Below, piece after piece: positions 23,641 to 31,507 of a stretch of DNA of 36,652 nucleotides. The stretch lies in assembly GCA_900542315.1 (NCBI GenBank), contig UQMV01000018.1, positions 1 through 36,652 of the forward strand, given 5' to 3'. The number at the start of each line of letters is the position of its first letter. Positions within the stretch are counted from its first letter, which is position 1. The stretch is from an uncultured Collinsella sp. (GTDB lineage: Bacteria; Actinomycetota; Coriobacteriia; Coriobacteriales; Coriobacteriaceae). The position numbers and the translations under genes are program-made. The notes below the pieces were generated by a model, which saw nothing but the letters and a program-made list of their open reading frames with translations, was not told the origin of the DNA and did no database searches.

Positions 23641-25416
23641 ATGAACCGATTCGTACAAAAGCTGATCGCCGGCGCCGCCGCCGTAGCGATCGCCGTAACC
23701 GGCCTGTTGGGTGGAGCGCCTGTGGCCAAGGCTGATCCCACCTACAGGATTACGATCAACAAGCAGTCGACGAATGCTGCCGATCACGAGTTCAACGGCT
23801 GGCAGCTTGCCGAGATTGAGAACCTTGATGTTAAAGGCGGTAACGTCGCCTATACCGTTAACACCACTGACGAGTTGGTTGACGTCATCGAGAAGGCCAT
23901 GGTGGATTTCGATGCCGTTATCGATGGAAAGGGCAATGCCCAGAACGTGTTGACTGCCTACAAGAAGGACAAGAACTTTTTTGTGGGCGATGCTAACTCG
24001 TCGAACAACCCTATGGGCTTCCTGATCATGCATGTGTTTAGCAATAGTGGAACCGATAACCTCAAATCGCCTTGGAACAACGATGCCGCGCTGCGCACCT
24101 TTGCCCAGAACCTCGAGAAGCAGACCTTCCCTGATGCTCCTGCTCCAAAAGAGTTCACCACGACTACGGCCGACGGAGCCAATGTGCAAACCTTTGACGT
24201 CCCGGGTATCTGGTTCCTGAAGGACGTTACCAGTCCTGCTGCTGGCAAGGAGTCCTTCTCACTGCCCATCATTACGCCGACGAGCATTCCGGACAGCAAG
24301 ATCGATGGTATCGTTACCGTGAAGAACGTGATTCCGAATATCTCCAAGCATCTTGCCAAATCTGACGGTACCAAAAACGATGACCCGTCTTTCTCCGTGG
24401 GCGACACCGTGTACTACACGCTTGAGACTACCGTTCCGTACTACACCGGCTATTCGACCGGCCGTGTGCTCCAGATTACTGATACCGCTAGTGCCGCTAT
24501 TTCTTCGATTGATGCCAGCGACACGGCAAGGGGCGTAGATGTTGTGTGGGTCAAGGTCGACGACCAGGTTCTTGACGCGAGCAACTACGCAGTTACCCAG
24601 TCTAAGACGAATGACCCTGAAGATAAGTACAAGGGAGGCGTGGATACGGTCATCGACCTTTCGGCCTACGTCAACGGTGCTAATGTTGCTGAGGGAAAGA
24701 AGGTTGTCGTCCTGGTGAAGGCCACCCTCGATAAAGACGCCAAGCTGTCCAGCATTACTGATGGCACTGCTGACATTCAGGGCAATCCCAACAAGGACTC
24801 CCTCACCTGGTCGCACGACCCCAACAACATCTCCGACAAGCAGACCATTCCTGGTAACGAGGTGAATGTCTACTCCTATAAGTTCAACATCGAGAAGACC
24901 GCCAAGGACATGACCACTATGCTCCAGGGTGCTAAGTTCACGATCAAGTCCGGTGACAGCTATCTCGGTTGCGTGAACGGTGCTTGGGAAACTTTGGAAG
25001 CCAAGCCGGACAAGTCAGCTGGCACTCCTGAGACTGGCGTGTTCACCACCAATGCCGATGGCGTCATCGACTTCAATGGTCTCGACGCTGGCACGTATGA
25101 GATCGAGGAGATCGTTCCTCCCCAGAATTACACCGCCGTCAACCTGCCTAAGTTCAGCTTTACCGTGACCGCAACGACGGACAACGGCGAAAGCGGTTTG
25201 AAGAAGATTAAGTCCCTTAAATATGAGTTGGACAATCGAGGCACCAGCGACTCTCGCGTCTCCGTTGAGAACTCGACCATCAAGATTTGGAACGCCAAGA
25301 ACCTCACCGAGCTGCCTATGACCGGTGATTTGGGCATCAAGGTTTTCATCACCGTGGGCGTGCTGCTCATGGCTGCTGGCGCCGCATTCGCCCTGAGTGC
25401 ACGTACGCGCGCTTAA
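23641..25416 (+). CDS. LPXTG backbone pilin, SpaH/EbpB-like
   Basis: The product has 591 residues. ATG 23641 is chosen for the AAGGGGAATC site ahead and the good signal peptide (1-32, ending PVAKA). The mature protein has an N-terminal domain (FNGWQLAEIENL), a central Cna-B-type domain with a D2-family isopeptide look (SVGDTVYYTLETTVPYY), and a C-terminal SpaA domain with the E-box segment GTYEIEEIVPPQNY, where the second Glu is expected to form an isopeptide bond. The sorting signal LPMTG starts at residue 558, followed by a membrane span and RTRA. I do not see the classical YPKN pilin motif; VTVKNVIPN lies at about the right place and its Lys may replace it. It sits between the adhesin and sortase C, so it is probably the polymerised shaft. 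Confidence 0.88.
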   Translation: MNRFVQKLIAGAAAVAIAVTGLLGGAPVAKADPTYRITINKQSTNAADHEFNGWQLAEIENLDVKGGNVAYTVNTTDELVDVIEKAMVDFDAVIDGKGNAQNVLTAYKKDKNFFVGDANSSNNPMGFLIMHVFSNSGTDNLKSPWNNDAALRTFAQNLEKQTFPDAPAPKEFTTTTADGANVQTFDVPGIWFLKDVTSPAAGKESFSLPIITPTSIPDSKIDGIVTVKNVIPNISKHLAKSDGTKNDDPSFSVGDTVYYTLETTVPYYTGYSTGRVLQITDTASAAISSIDASDTARGVDVVWVKVDDQVLDASNYAVTQSKTNDPEDKYKGGVDTVIDLSAYVNGANVAEGKKVVVLVKATLDKDAKLSSITDGTADIQGNPNKDSLTWSHDPNNISDKQTIPGNEVNVYSYKFNIEKTAKDMTTMLQGAKFTIKSGDSYLGCVNGAWETLEAKPDKSAGTPETGVFTTNADGVIDFNGLDAGTYEIEEIVPPQNYTAVNLPKFSFTVTATTDNGESGLKKIKSLKYELDNRGTSDSRVSVENSTIKIWNAKNLTELPMTGDLGIKVFITVGVLLMAAGAAFALSARTRA

Positions 25417-25502
25417 TTCCCTAGCTTGATGACGCGGCGAGCGGGCGATCGTCGTCTCCTATCAGCGCCTGCGCGCCGCGTTCTCATATTCCCTTTCGCC
25501 GC

Positions 25503-25532
25503 ACCCCGTCGCGCTTGGACCCGCGGCGGGGT
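25503..25532 (+). other. Hairpin between backbone pilin and sortase genes
   Basis: ACCCCGTCGC (25503-25512) pairs with GCGGCGGGGT (25523-25532) with one G-T wobble and a 10-base loop. There is no strong T-run after it, so partial termination or RNA processing that lowers sortase relative to pilin is possible. Confidence 0.4.
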
Positions 25533-25580
25533 CGGTGCTTTAACCGTGTCCTCGCACCCACACCCCCGGAGGTGAACCAC

Positions 25581-26720
25581 ATGGAGGCAATCAAGCCCGT
25601 ATCGACGATGCACACGCCGAGGGGCGGTTCGAACCCGGCTTCCACCAGCCGGCGTAAACCGCCCCTCGTCCTGCGCCTGCTTTCCCTTCTGTGCTTTGCC
25701 GCCGGCTTTGTTATCGTGGCCACGCCCCTCGTCCTGCGCGCCATGTCCCAGGCCGAGCAGACTGCCGCCGTTACCGCTGCGCAAAGCACCGTGGACGGCT
25801 GGCCCTATCCGAAAGCAGAGGAGGCCCTCGCGGCCGCGCGGGCCTACAACGCGCAGTTGGCCGCCGGCGGTCAGGACGTCATCGGCGAGGTCGTGGACCC
25901 GTTCGGTAGCACCTCCGGCGCCTCCACCGCCTCTGGCTCTGAGGATTCCATCGCCTCGCAAGACACCACCTACCAGGGGCTTCTTAACGCGGGATCGGGC
26001 CTTATGTGCTCGGTGCGCATTCCCAAGATCGACGTGAACCTGCCCGTTTACCACGGCACTTCCACCGAGGTACTCGCCGCGGGCGCCGGCCACCTGTACG
26101 GAACGTCGCTGCCCGTGGGCGGCGAGAGTACGCATGCCGTGCTCACCGGTCACCGTGGCGTGCCGGGCTCGCTCCTGTTTACGCGCCTGGACGAGCTGCA
26201 GGTTGGCGACTCGTTTTACATCGAGGTGATGGGCGAGGAGCTGGGCTACAAGATCGACCGCATAGACGTGATCGAGCCCGACGACGATTCCAAGTTGCGC
26301 GTGACCGCCGGCGAGGACCGCGTGACGCTCATGACCTGCACGCCCTACGGTGTGAACTCGCATCGCCTGCTCGTATCGGGCGTGCGTGCAAGCATTCCGG
26401 ATGAGGTTCCCGTGCCCGAGGAGGCACAGGGCATCAACACCACCGCGGTGGCGCTGGGCGTTCTGGGCGCGCTGCTGGCGATTGTTGTGGGTCTCGTTGT
26501 GGCCGGGCACGTGCGCAAGAAGCGGCGCGCGGCGCAGCGTGCTGCCGTGGCGGCTGCGGTGACGCTGGACGCCGACGCGGCTGGTGGCGATGGCGGAAAC
26601 GGGTGGACCGTGGGAGCCTCCAGGCCTGCGGCCCCCTTCGTCTCCTCTGCTTCAGCCTCCTCGGCTTCCCCCGATTCCGATGCTGATTCTTCCGGCTATC
26701 GCGGGCGACACCTGCGCTAG
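25581..26720 (+). CDS. srtC: Class C sortase (pilin polymerase)
   Basis: This 379-residue enzyme joins pilin subunits by transpeptidation between the LPXTG Thr and a pilin Lys. ATG 25581 follows CGGAGGTG by about 7 bases. An N-terminal membrane span occupies 29-51. The lid motif DPF (106-108) of class C sortases, His191 in LTGHRG, the nucleophile Cys253 in TLMTCTPYGVNSHR and Arg262 are all in place. A second membrane span follows at about 285-308, then a 70-residue tail first rich in Arg/Lys, then in Ser, Ala and Asp. The two-span layout is normal for class C; the long low-complexity tail is less usual. It is the only sortase in the window and closes the pilus locus, 164 bases after the backbone gene. 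Confidence 0.93.
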   Translation: MEAIKPVSTMHTPRGGSNPASTSRRKPPLVLRLLSLLCFAAGFVIVATPLVLRAMSQAEQTAAVTAAQSTVDGWPYPKAEEALAAARAYNAQLAAGGQDVIGEVVDPFGSTSGASTASGSEDSIASQDTTYQGLLNAGSGLMCSVRIPKIDVNLPVYHGTSTEVLAAGAGHLYGTSLPVGGESTHAVLTGHRGVPGSLLFTRLDELQVGDSFYIEVMGEELGYKIDRIDVIEPDDDSKLRVTAGEDRVTLMTCTPYGVNSHRLLVSGVRASIPDEVPVPEEAQGINTTAVALGVLGALLAIVVGLVVAGHVRKKRRAAQRAAVAAAVTLDADAAGGDGGNGWTVGASRPAAPFVSSASASSASPDSDADSSGYRGRHLR

Positions 26721-26795
26721 CGCTCGCGTTCGACTGAGCTATCCTGGACGTATTTCTGGAGCGTTTCCCCTCACCATAAATTACCCTCGGCATAC

Positions 26796-26823
26796 TTGCG
26801 CGAGCACCTGCTCGTGCTACACT
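26796..26823 (+). promoter_or_regulatory. Candidate promoter of the riboflavin transport operon
   Basis: TTGCGC (26796-26801) and TACACT (26818-26823) are 16 bases apart and end just upstream of the FMN riboswitch. The spacer contains the perfect inverted repeat CGAGCA-CC-TGCTCG (26801-26814), which could bind a regulator or be chance. Confidence 0.5.
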
Positions 26824-26833
26824 TGCAATTGCT

Positions 26834-27012
26834 GTTTCAGGGCGGGGTGGAATTCCCCACTGGCGGTAAATCGGGCGGTGCCAAAGGGGTGCCGCGGCGC
26901 AGGCGAGGTGCCTGCGGTCGAGCCGATGAGTCCGCGACCCGTGTGTGCGTTGGTTCGCACACCGGCTGAACTGGTGAGATCCCAGTACCAACGGTTAGAG
27001 TCCGGATGAAAG
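26834..27012 (+). promoter_or_regulatory. FMN riboswitch (RFN element)
   Basis: The conserved blocks of the RFN aptamer appear in order: TTTCAGGGCGGGGTGGAATT near the start, CCCCACTGGCGGTAAAT, GAGCCGATGAGTCCGCGACC, then CTGAACTGGTGAGATCCCAG, ACCAACGGTTAGAGTCCGGA and TGAAAG. P1 is formed by TTTCA and TGAAA. A variable arm with GC-rich sequence lies at about 26878-26915. The aptamer ends only 15 bases before the ribU start, and the likely ribosome site (AGGCAGGTG) is in that short gap, so translation control through ribosome-site masking is more likely than a terminator switch; no T-run is present. FMN binding should switch off uptake of riboflavin. Confidence 0.96.
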
Positions 27013-27026
27013 AGGCAGGTGATCTT

Positions 27027-27617
27027 ATGTCTGAACAGTCGCAGCATATTCATTTTGAGAACACGAATAGGTGGAGCACCAAACAGCTCGTTACCATGGC
27101 GCTGATGTGCGCCTTGGGCGCCCTGTTTATGTATGTGCAGCTGCCCATCCTTCCTTCGGCGCCGTTTTTGACGTATGACCCGTCGCTGGTGCCGGCGATG
27201 GTGTGCGGATTTGCCTATGGCCCCAGTGCCGGTACTGCTGTTGCCGCCATGGCGATTGTGATCCATGCGCTCACGACGGGCGATTGGGTCGGCGCGCTTA
27301 TGAATTTGGTGGCTACGCTGGGCTATATCCTGCCCGCGGCCATCGTGTATCAGAAGATGCACACCTACAAGGGCGCCATGATCGGCCTGGTGCTCGGCGT
27401 TATTGCCGCTACGGCGCTGTCTATGGTCGCAAACCTGACCATTGGCGTATGGTTCTGGTATGGCTCGGTCGACGCGATCTTGCCGCTCATGCTTCCCGCC
27501 GTGCTGCCGTTCAACCTCATCAAGACGGTGCTTAACTCGGTGCTCACGCTTGCCGTGTATAAGGCGGTTTCTAACCTTATTACGCCCAAGAAGGACCAGG
27601 TCAAAGGCCGCGCATGA
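27027..27617 (+). CDS. ribU: Riboflavin ECF transporter S component RibU
   Basis: This 196-residue membrane protein has about six spans and is the substrate-binding subunit of an energy-coupling factor importer. The FMN riboswitch directly upstream is the main evidence for riboflavin as substrate. LVTMALMCALGALFMYVQLP near the N-terminus and the DPSLVPAMVCGFAYGP segment (about 52-67) are typical of RibU. ATG 27027 is favoured over an in-frame ATG at 27006, which lies inside the aptamer end. The stop overlaps the next ATG by ATGA, coupling it to the ATPase gene. Having its own energising module in the same operon makes it a group I-like arrangement. Confidence 0.92.
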   Translation: MSEQSQHIHFENTNRWSTKQLVTMALMCALGALFMYVQLPILPSAPFLTYDPSLVPAMVCGFAYGPSAGTAVAAMAIVIHALTTGDWVGALMNLVATLGYILPAAIVYQKMHTYKGAMIGLVLGVIAATALSMVANLTIGVWFWYGSVDAILPLMLPAVLPFNLIKTVLNSVLTLAVYKAVSNLITPKKDQVKGRA

Positions 27618-29518
27618 TTGAGTGTCGGGGCGTTTCCTTTAGCTATGACGGTGCCGCGCCGGCGCTTGACGGTATCAATCTGAACATTGAGGATGGCGAG
27701 TTTTTCTGCATCCTCGGCGGTAATGGATCCGGTAAGTCGACCTTCGCCAAGCATCTGAATGCGCTGCTGCAACCCGATGCAGGCACGGTGAGCATCAACG
27801 GCATGGACGCATCCGACCCCGAGCTGGTCTACGACATCCGCTCGACCGCGGGCATGGTGTTTCAGAATCCCGACGATCAGCTGGTGGCAACGCTTGTCGA
27901 GGACGATGTTGCCTTTGGACCCGAAAACCTTGGGGTGGAATCGGCCCAGATTGCGCAGCGCGTACGCGAAGCGCTCAAGGGCGTGGGCCTGGTGGGCTTT
28001 GAGCGCCACGAGACCCACGCGCTCTCGGGTGGGCAAAAGCAGCGCGTGGCACTTGCCGGCGTGCTCGCCATGGAACCGCGCGTGCTCATTTTGGACGAGG
28101 CCTCCTCGATGCTCGATCCGCGTGGGCGCAAGGGCCTTATGAAGGCTTGCCGCGCATTGCATGATCGCGGCATGACCATCGTGATGATCACGCACTTTAT
28201 GGAAGAAGCTGCCGAGGCAGATCGCATCGCGGTGTTTCAGGCGGGACGAGTTGCCATGTTGGGCACGCCCGAGGAGATTCTGACGCGGGCAGATGAGCTC
28301 GCGGAGCTCAACCTAGATATGCCGGAGTCGTGCCGTTTGGGCATGGCGCTTCGTGCGAAGGGCGTGCCCGTTCACGCGCAGGTGCGCGAGGTGGATATGG
28401 TCGCCGAGGTTGCGCAGACTTATGCCGAGCGAAGTGGGGCAGGCACCGTGGGGCAGTCTTCCACACCCCAATCGGAAATCGTTGGCGGTACGGTTTCGGC
28501 AGACAACGAAGATAACGTACCAGAGCCCGTCATCGAACTATCCCATGTTTCGTATAGCTATTCGCTGAGCGCCCGCGAGCGTCGCCGTTGGCACAAGCGC
28601 TCGGCCGCCGAGGGTTCATCGAACAAACAGGCTCTCTGGGGAAACGACCCCAGCAGCCCGTGGGCACTGCGTGATGTATCGCTGACGGTGCGTCGCGGCG
28701 AGTTCCTGGGTTTGGCAGGTCATACCGGTTCGGGTAAGTCGACGCTGGTCCAGCATCTCAACGGTTTGATTCGCCCCCAGGAGGGAATCGTTTGCGCGCT
28801 GGGGCTCGATTTGTCAAACAAGAAAGATGCCGCCGCGGTTAAGGCCAAGGTCGGCGTGGTGTTTCAGTATCCCGAGCGCCAGCTGTTTGCCGAGACCGTG
28901 GTGCAGGACGTGGCGTTTGGTCCGCACAACCTTGGCTTGTCGCAAGATGAGGTCATGCGTCGCGTGGAGTCGTCGCTTGCGCGCGTGGGGCTTGACCTTG
29001 CCGTGGTGGGCGATAAGAGTCCCTTCGACCTCTCGGGTGGTCAGCAACGGCGCGTGGCATTTGCCGGCGTGCTTGCCATGGAGCCCGAGGTGTTGGTGCT
29101 CGACGAGCCCATGGCGGGCCTCGACCCGGCCGCGCGCAGGGATTTCCTAGGGCTCATCGATCGACTCCATCGCGAGGGCCTGACCGTTGTCATGGTTTCG
29201 CATAGTATGGATGACCTGGCCAATTGCTGCGACCGCATTGTCGTAATGAACGAAGGCGCGGTGTTTGCCGAGGGAACCCCCGCGCAGGTGTTTGCGCATG
29301 CCGATGAGCTCAAGTCGATCGGCTTGGGCGTTCCCGCCGCCCAGCGTATGGCGCTGGCGCTTACGGAGGCGGGCGTGCCGCTGCGTCGCGGCGGGCTCTA
29401 TACGGTTGAGTCGCTGGCAGACGAGTTGGTGGACCTGCTAATCGGTCGCTCGGGCGGTCCTTCTAACGTCGCGGACATTGCTAAATCCAAGACGGTCGCG
29501 CGAGAGGAGGGCTGCTAA
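27614..29518 (+). CDS. ecfA: Fused EcfA-EcfA' ATPase of the ECF transporter
   Basis: This 634-residue protein has two complete ABC ATPase domains in one chain, the energising pair of an ECF importer that is usually two proteins. Domain 1 (about 1-235) has Walker A GGNGSGKST (35-43), signature LSGGQKQR near 137 and Walker B VLILDEASSMLDP. Domain 2 (about 310-570) has GHTGSGKST near 370, LSGGQQRR near 473 and VLVLDEPMAGLDP. The linker of about 70 residues includes a positively charged stretch just before domain 2. It overlaps ribU by 4 bases and ecfT by 1 base (TAATG). Fusion is known in Actinobacteria. All catalytic motifs look intact in both halves. Confidence 0.95.
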   Translation: MIECRGVSFSYDGAAPALDGINLNIEDGEFFCILGGNGSGKSTFAKHLNALLQPDAGTVSINGMDASDPELVYDIRSTAGMVFQNPDDQLVATLVEDDVAFGPENLGVESAQIAQRVREALKGVGLVGFERHETHALSGGQKQRVALAGVLAMEPRVLILDEASSMLDPRGRKGLMKACRALHDRGMTIVMITHFMEEAAEADRIAVFQAGRVAMLGTPEEILTRADELAELNLDMPESCRLGMALRAKGVPVHAQVREVDMVAEVAQTYAERSGAGTVGQSSTPQSEIVGGTVSADNEDNVPEPVIELSHVSYSYSLSARERRRWHKRSAAEGSSNKQALWGNDPSSPWALRDVSLTVRRGEFLGLAGHTGSGKSTLVQHLNGLIRPQEGIVCALGLDLSNKKDAAAVKAKVGVVFQYPERQLFAETVVQDVAFGPHNLGLSQDEVMRRVESSLARVGLDLAVVGDKSPFDLSGGQQRRVAFAGVLAMEPEVLVLDEPMAGLDPAARRDFLGLIDRLHREGLTVVMVSHSMDDLANCCDRIVVMNEGAVFAEGTPAQVFAHADELKSIGLGVPAAQRMALALTEAGVPLRRGGLYTVESLADELVDLLIGRSGGPSNVADIAKSKTVAREEGC

Positions 29519-30318
29519 TGGAGGCGTTTTCTTTTGGCAGCTACTATCCCGGCGATAGTGCGATCCACCGCCTGGACCCGCGAACTAAGTTGCTCTTGGG
29601 CTTTGTGTTTCTGATCACGACGCTCACAGTCAGCAGCTTCCGCGGACTGGCCCCGGTCGCAATCTTCGTTGTCCTGATCTATGCCGTGTCCCGGGTGCCG
29701 TTGCGTCGGGTCCTATCATCGATGGCACCATTGCTGGCGATTGTCGTGGTGGTCGCGGTGCTCAACTTGTTTACCGATCAGAGTGGGCGCATCCTGTGGC
29801 AGCTCGGCTTTCTGCAGATAAGCGAAGGCTCGCTGCATTCCGCCGCCTTTATGGCGTGCCGCCTGACGTTGATGCTGGCCGGCATGAGCGCCATTACGCT
29901 AACCACGCCCACACTCGACCTCACCGCGGGCTTTGAGCGCCTGCTCGCGCCGTTTGCGCGTGTGGGAATTCCTGCGCACGAGCTCGGCATGATCATGGGT
30001 ATCGCGTTGCGCTTTATGCCGCAGTTCGCCACCGAGATGAAGCAGACGGCCGATGCGCAGGCGAGCCGCGGTGCGCGCGTGACGGGAGGCCCGCTCGGCG
30101 GTGTGCGTATGCTCGGCAGTGTGGCGATTCCGCTGTTCACGGGCGTGTTCCGTCATGCCGAGACGTTGTCTGCCGCCATGGATGCCCGTTGCTATCATGG
30201 CGAGCAGGGCCGCACACGTCTGCATGCGCTTGCATTTGGCCGCGGCGATGCGTTGGCGGCGGCGGTGACGGCGTTGCTGCTCATCTGCGTCATCGTCATC
30301 AATCTTCAACTTGTTTAG
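29518..30318 (+). CDS. ecfT: ECF transporter transmembrane component EcfT
   Basis: This 266-residue membrane protein couples the ATPases to the S component. Seen are the N-terminal HRLDPRTKLLLGFVF typical of EcfT, about five to six spans, and the coupling-helix motif ASRGA (Ala-Arg-Gly type, near residue 181), with MDARCYHG near residue 220 giving a second Ala-Arg-x site, as expected for binding two ATPase domains. The ATG overlaps the stop of the ATPase gene. The operon ribU-ecfAA'-ecfT therefore holds all parts of a riboflavin importer, though the energising module could also serve other S components elsewhere in the genome. Confidence 0.93.
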   Translation: MEAFSFGSYYPGDSAIHRLDPRTKLLLGFVFLITTLTVSSFRGLAPVAIFVVLIYAVSRVPLRRVLSSMAPLLAIVVVVAVLNLFTDQSGRILWQLGFLQISEGSLHSAAFMACRLTLMLAGMSAITLTTPTLDLTAGFERLLAPFARVGIPAHELGMIMGIALRFMPQFATEMKQTADAQASRGARVTGGPLGGVRMLGSVAIPLFTGVFRHAETLSAAMDARCYHGEQGRTRLHALAFGRGDALAAAVTALLLICVIVINLQLV

Positions 30319-30348
30319 GCGCGATTCGAGCGCAGAAAAGGGGTCCCT

Positions 30349-30795
30349 ATGACCGACAACGACCGCACAGCTCAGCTTGAGCGCGCCTGTTCGTATCTCA
30401 GGCGCATTCCGGCGTGGTATCTGGCCACGACCGATGTGGCCGACGGGCATCAGCCTCGCGTGAGGCCGTTTTCGTTTGCCATGGTCGATGACGGTAAGCT
30501 GTGGTTTTGTACGTCGCGCGACAAAGATGTGTGGGCGGAGCTGAGTGCGAATCCCAAGTTTGAGGTTTCGGGTTGGAAACCGGGGGAGTGTTGGATTGTA
30601 CTGACCGGCGAGGCCGCACTTGAGGACGACGCAGTTGCGAGCGACAAGGTGCGTCAAGCGGGTTTTAAGCACATGGTGGGCATCGGTGAGGAACACGAGA
30701 GCGTCAACGACGGCCGCCTTGCGTTCTTTTCGGTCCGCAACATTGCCGCGCGCTTTTGTGATATTGACGGCAGCGAGGAGCGCCTGGAGCTCTAA
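30349..30795 (+). CDS. PNPOx-like flavin split-barrel protein, copy 1
   Basis: This 148-residue protein of the pyridoxamine 5'-phosphate oxidase-like split-barrel fold usually binds FMN or a related flavin as a dimer. Seen are RRIPAWYLATT, RVRPFSFAMVDDGKLWFCTS and KDVWAELSANPKFEVSGW, the usual order of strands in this family. AAAGGGG lies about 8 bases before ATG 30349. It follows ecfT by 30 bases, so it may be part of the riboflavin operon, and it has a paralogue directly downstream. The reaction catalysed is unknown; the name oxidase should not be read literally. Confidence 0.87.
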   Translation: MTDNDRTAQLERACSYLRRIPAWYLATTDVADGHQPRVRPFSFAMVDDGKLWFCTSRDKDVWAELSANPKFEVSGWKPGECWIVLTGEAALEDDAVASDKVRQAGFKHMVGIGEEHESVNDGRLAFFSVRNIAARFCDIDGSEERLEL

Positions 30796-30839
30796 CAAGC
30801 ACAAACCAGGCTCCCAAACTAGCTAGTACAGGAGGAAAC

Positions 30840-31250
30840 GTGGACGGATTGAATACGGTTTTGGAGTATCTGACGTCGGTGCCGGCATGGTATTTGGCGA
30901 CGAGCGTTGACGGACAGCCTCATGTGCGTCCGTTTTCGTTTGCGCAGATCCAGGATGGCAAGCTGTGGTTTGTAACAGCGCGCACCAAAGATGTGTGGCA
31001 GGAGCTGCTGCAAAACCAGCGCTTTGAGGCCACGAGTTGGTGGCCGGGCCATGGCTGGCTCATCTTGCGCGGGCGTGCGGGGCTGGAAGACCGGGCTTCG
31101 AGCGAAATGCGCGAGGCCGGATGGAAACATCTTGAGCGCTTGAGCGAGCACTATGAGGGGCCTAACGACCCCGCGCTCGTCTTCTTTAGCGTCGAGGATC
31201 CCGAGGCTTTTATCTGCAATCACGACGAATGGGTGCCGGTCGAGCTCTAG
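30840..31250 (+). CDS. PNPOx-like flavin split-barrel protein, copy 2
   Basis: A 136-residue paralogue of the preceding gene with the same blocks (SVPAWYLATSVDGQPHVRP, FSFAQIQDGKLWFVTA, KDVWQELLQNQRFEATSW), shortened by about 12 residues, partly at the N-terminus. GTG 30840 has AGGAGGAAAC directly ahead. A tandem duplication followed by clear divergence is the simplest reading. The pair lies behind a riboflavin importer, which fits flavin-dependent proteins. A terminator follows after 37 bases. Confidence 0.87.
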   Translation: MDGLNTVLEYLTSVPAWYLATSVDGQPHVRPFSFAQIQDGKLWFVTARTKDVWQELLQNQRFEATSWWPGHGWLILRGRAGLEDRASSEMREAGWKHLERLSEHYEGPNDPALVFFSVEDPEAFICNHDEWVPVEL

Positions 31251-31287
31251 CCAGCTGGCTCATCCTAACAATTTAGTTTTCGCATGG

Positions 31288-31345
31288 GCGGGCCCTGTGT
31301 TGCCCGGCACCGTAAGGAGTGCCGGCCAATACGGGGCCCGCTCTA
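31288..31345 (+). terminator. Long nested hairpin terminator after the flavin genes
   Basis: GCGGGCCC (31288-31295) pairs with GGGCCCGC (31334-31341), and CCGGCAC (31304-31310) with GTGCCGG (31319-31325) inside it. The 8-base segments between the two stems are largely complementary too. TCTATTTG follows. It separates the riboflavin unit from the arginine genes. Confidence 0.75.
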
Positions 31346-31385
31346 TTTGTCAATTCCTTCAAGCGAATGTGTCGGGAATGTTTCA

Positions 31386-31422
31386 ATGCATGAATATGCA
31401 AGCTATTTACGTATTCATGCAT
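31386..31422. promoter_or_regulatory. Candidate ArgR operator upstream of argC
   Basis: The 11-bp arms ATGCATGAATA (31386-31396) and TATTCATGCAT (31412-31422) are perfect complements separated by 15 bases. ARG boxes in other bacteria have the form TGAATA...TATTCA, so this is a plausible operator made of half-boxes. It lies just upstream of the candidate promoter and about 85 bases before argC. TGCATAAATC at 31480-31489 may be a further half-site. Confidence 0.6.
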
Positions 31423-31425
31423 CTT

Positions 31426-31454
31426 TTGGTGCTAAAGTTTCAACCCACTTCATA
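31426..31454 (+). promoter_or_regulatory. Candidate promoter of the arg operon
   Basis: TTGGTG (31426-31431) and TTCATA (31449-31454) have a spacing of 17; TCATAA one base later gives 18. It lies directly next to the ArgR-like palindrome, so a bound repressor would cover the -35 box. Confidence 0.4.
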
Positions 31455-31507
31455 ACGACCGCTGCGAAATGCGCATCGGTGCATAAATCGCAGACAAGGA
31501 GTCTGAT

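Noticed and set aside
21556..24189. An 877-codon open frame opposite the two pilin genes
   Set aside because: It is a compositional mirror of the pilins. It crosses two genes with clear sorting signals and has no domain of its own.
26878..27005. A coding frame through the FMN riboswitch
   Set aside because: The sequence matches the conserved RFN blocks, and the frame has no ribosome site.
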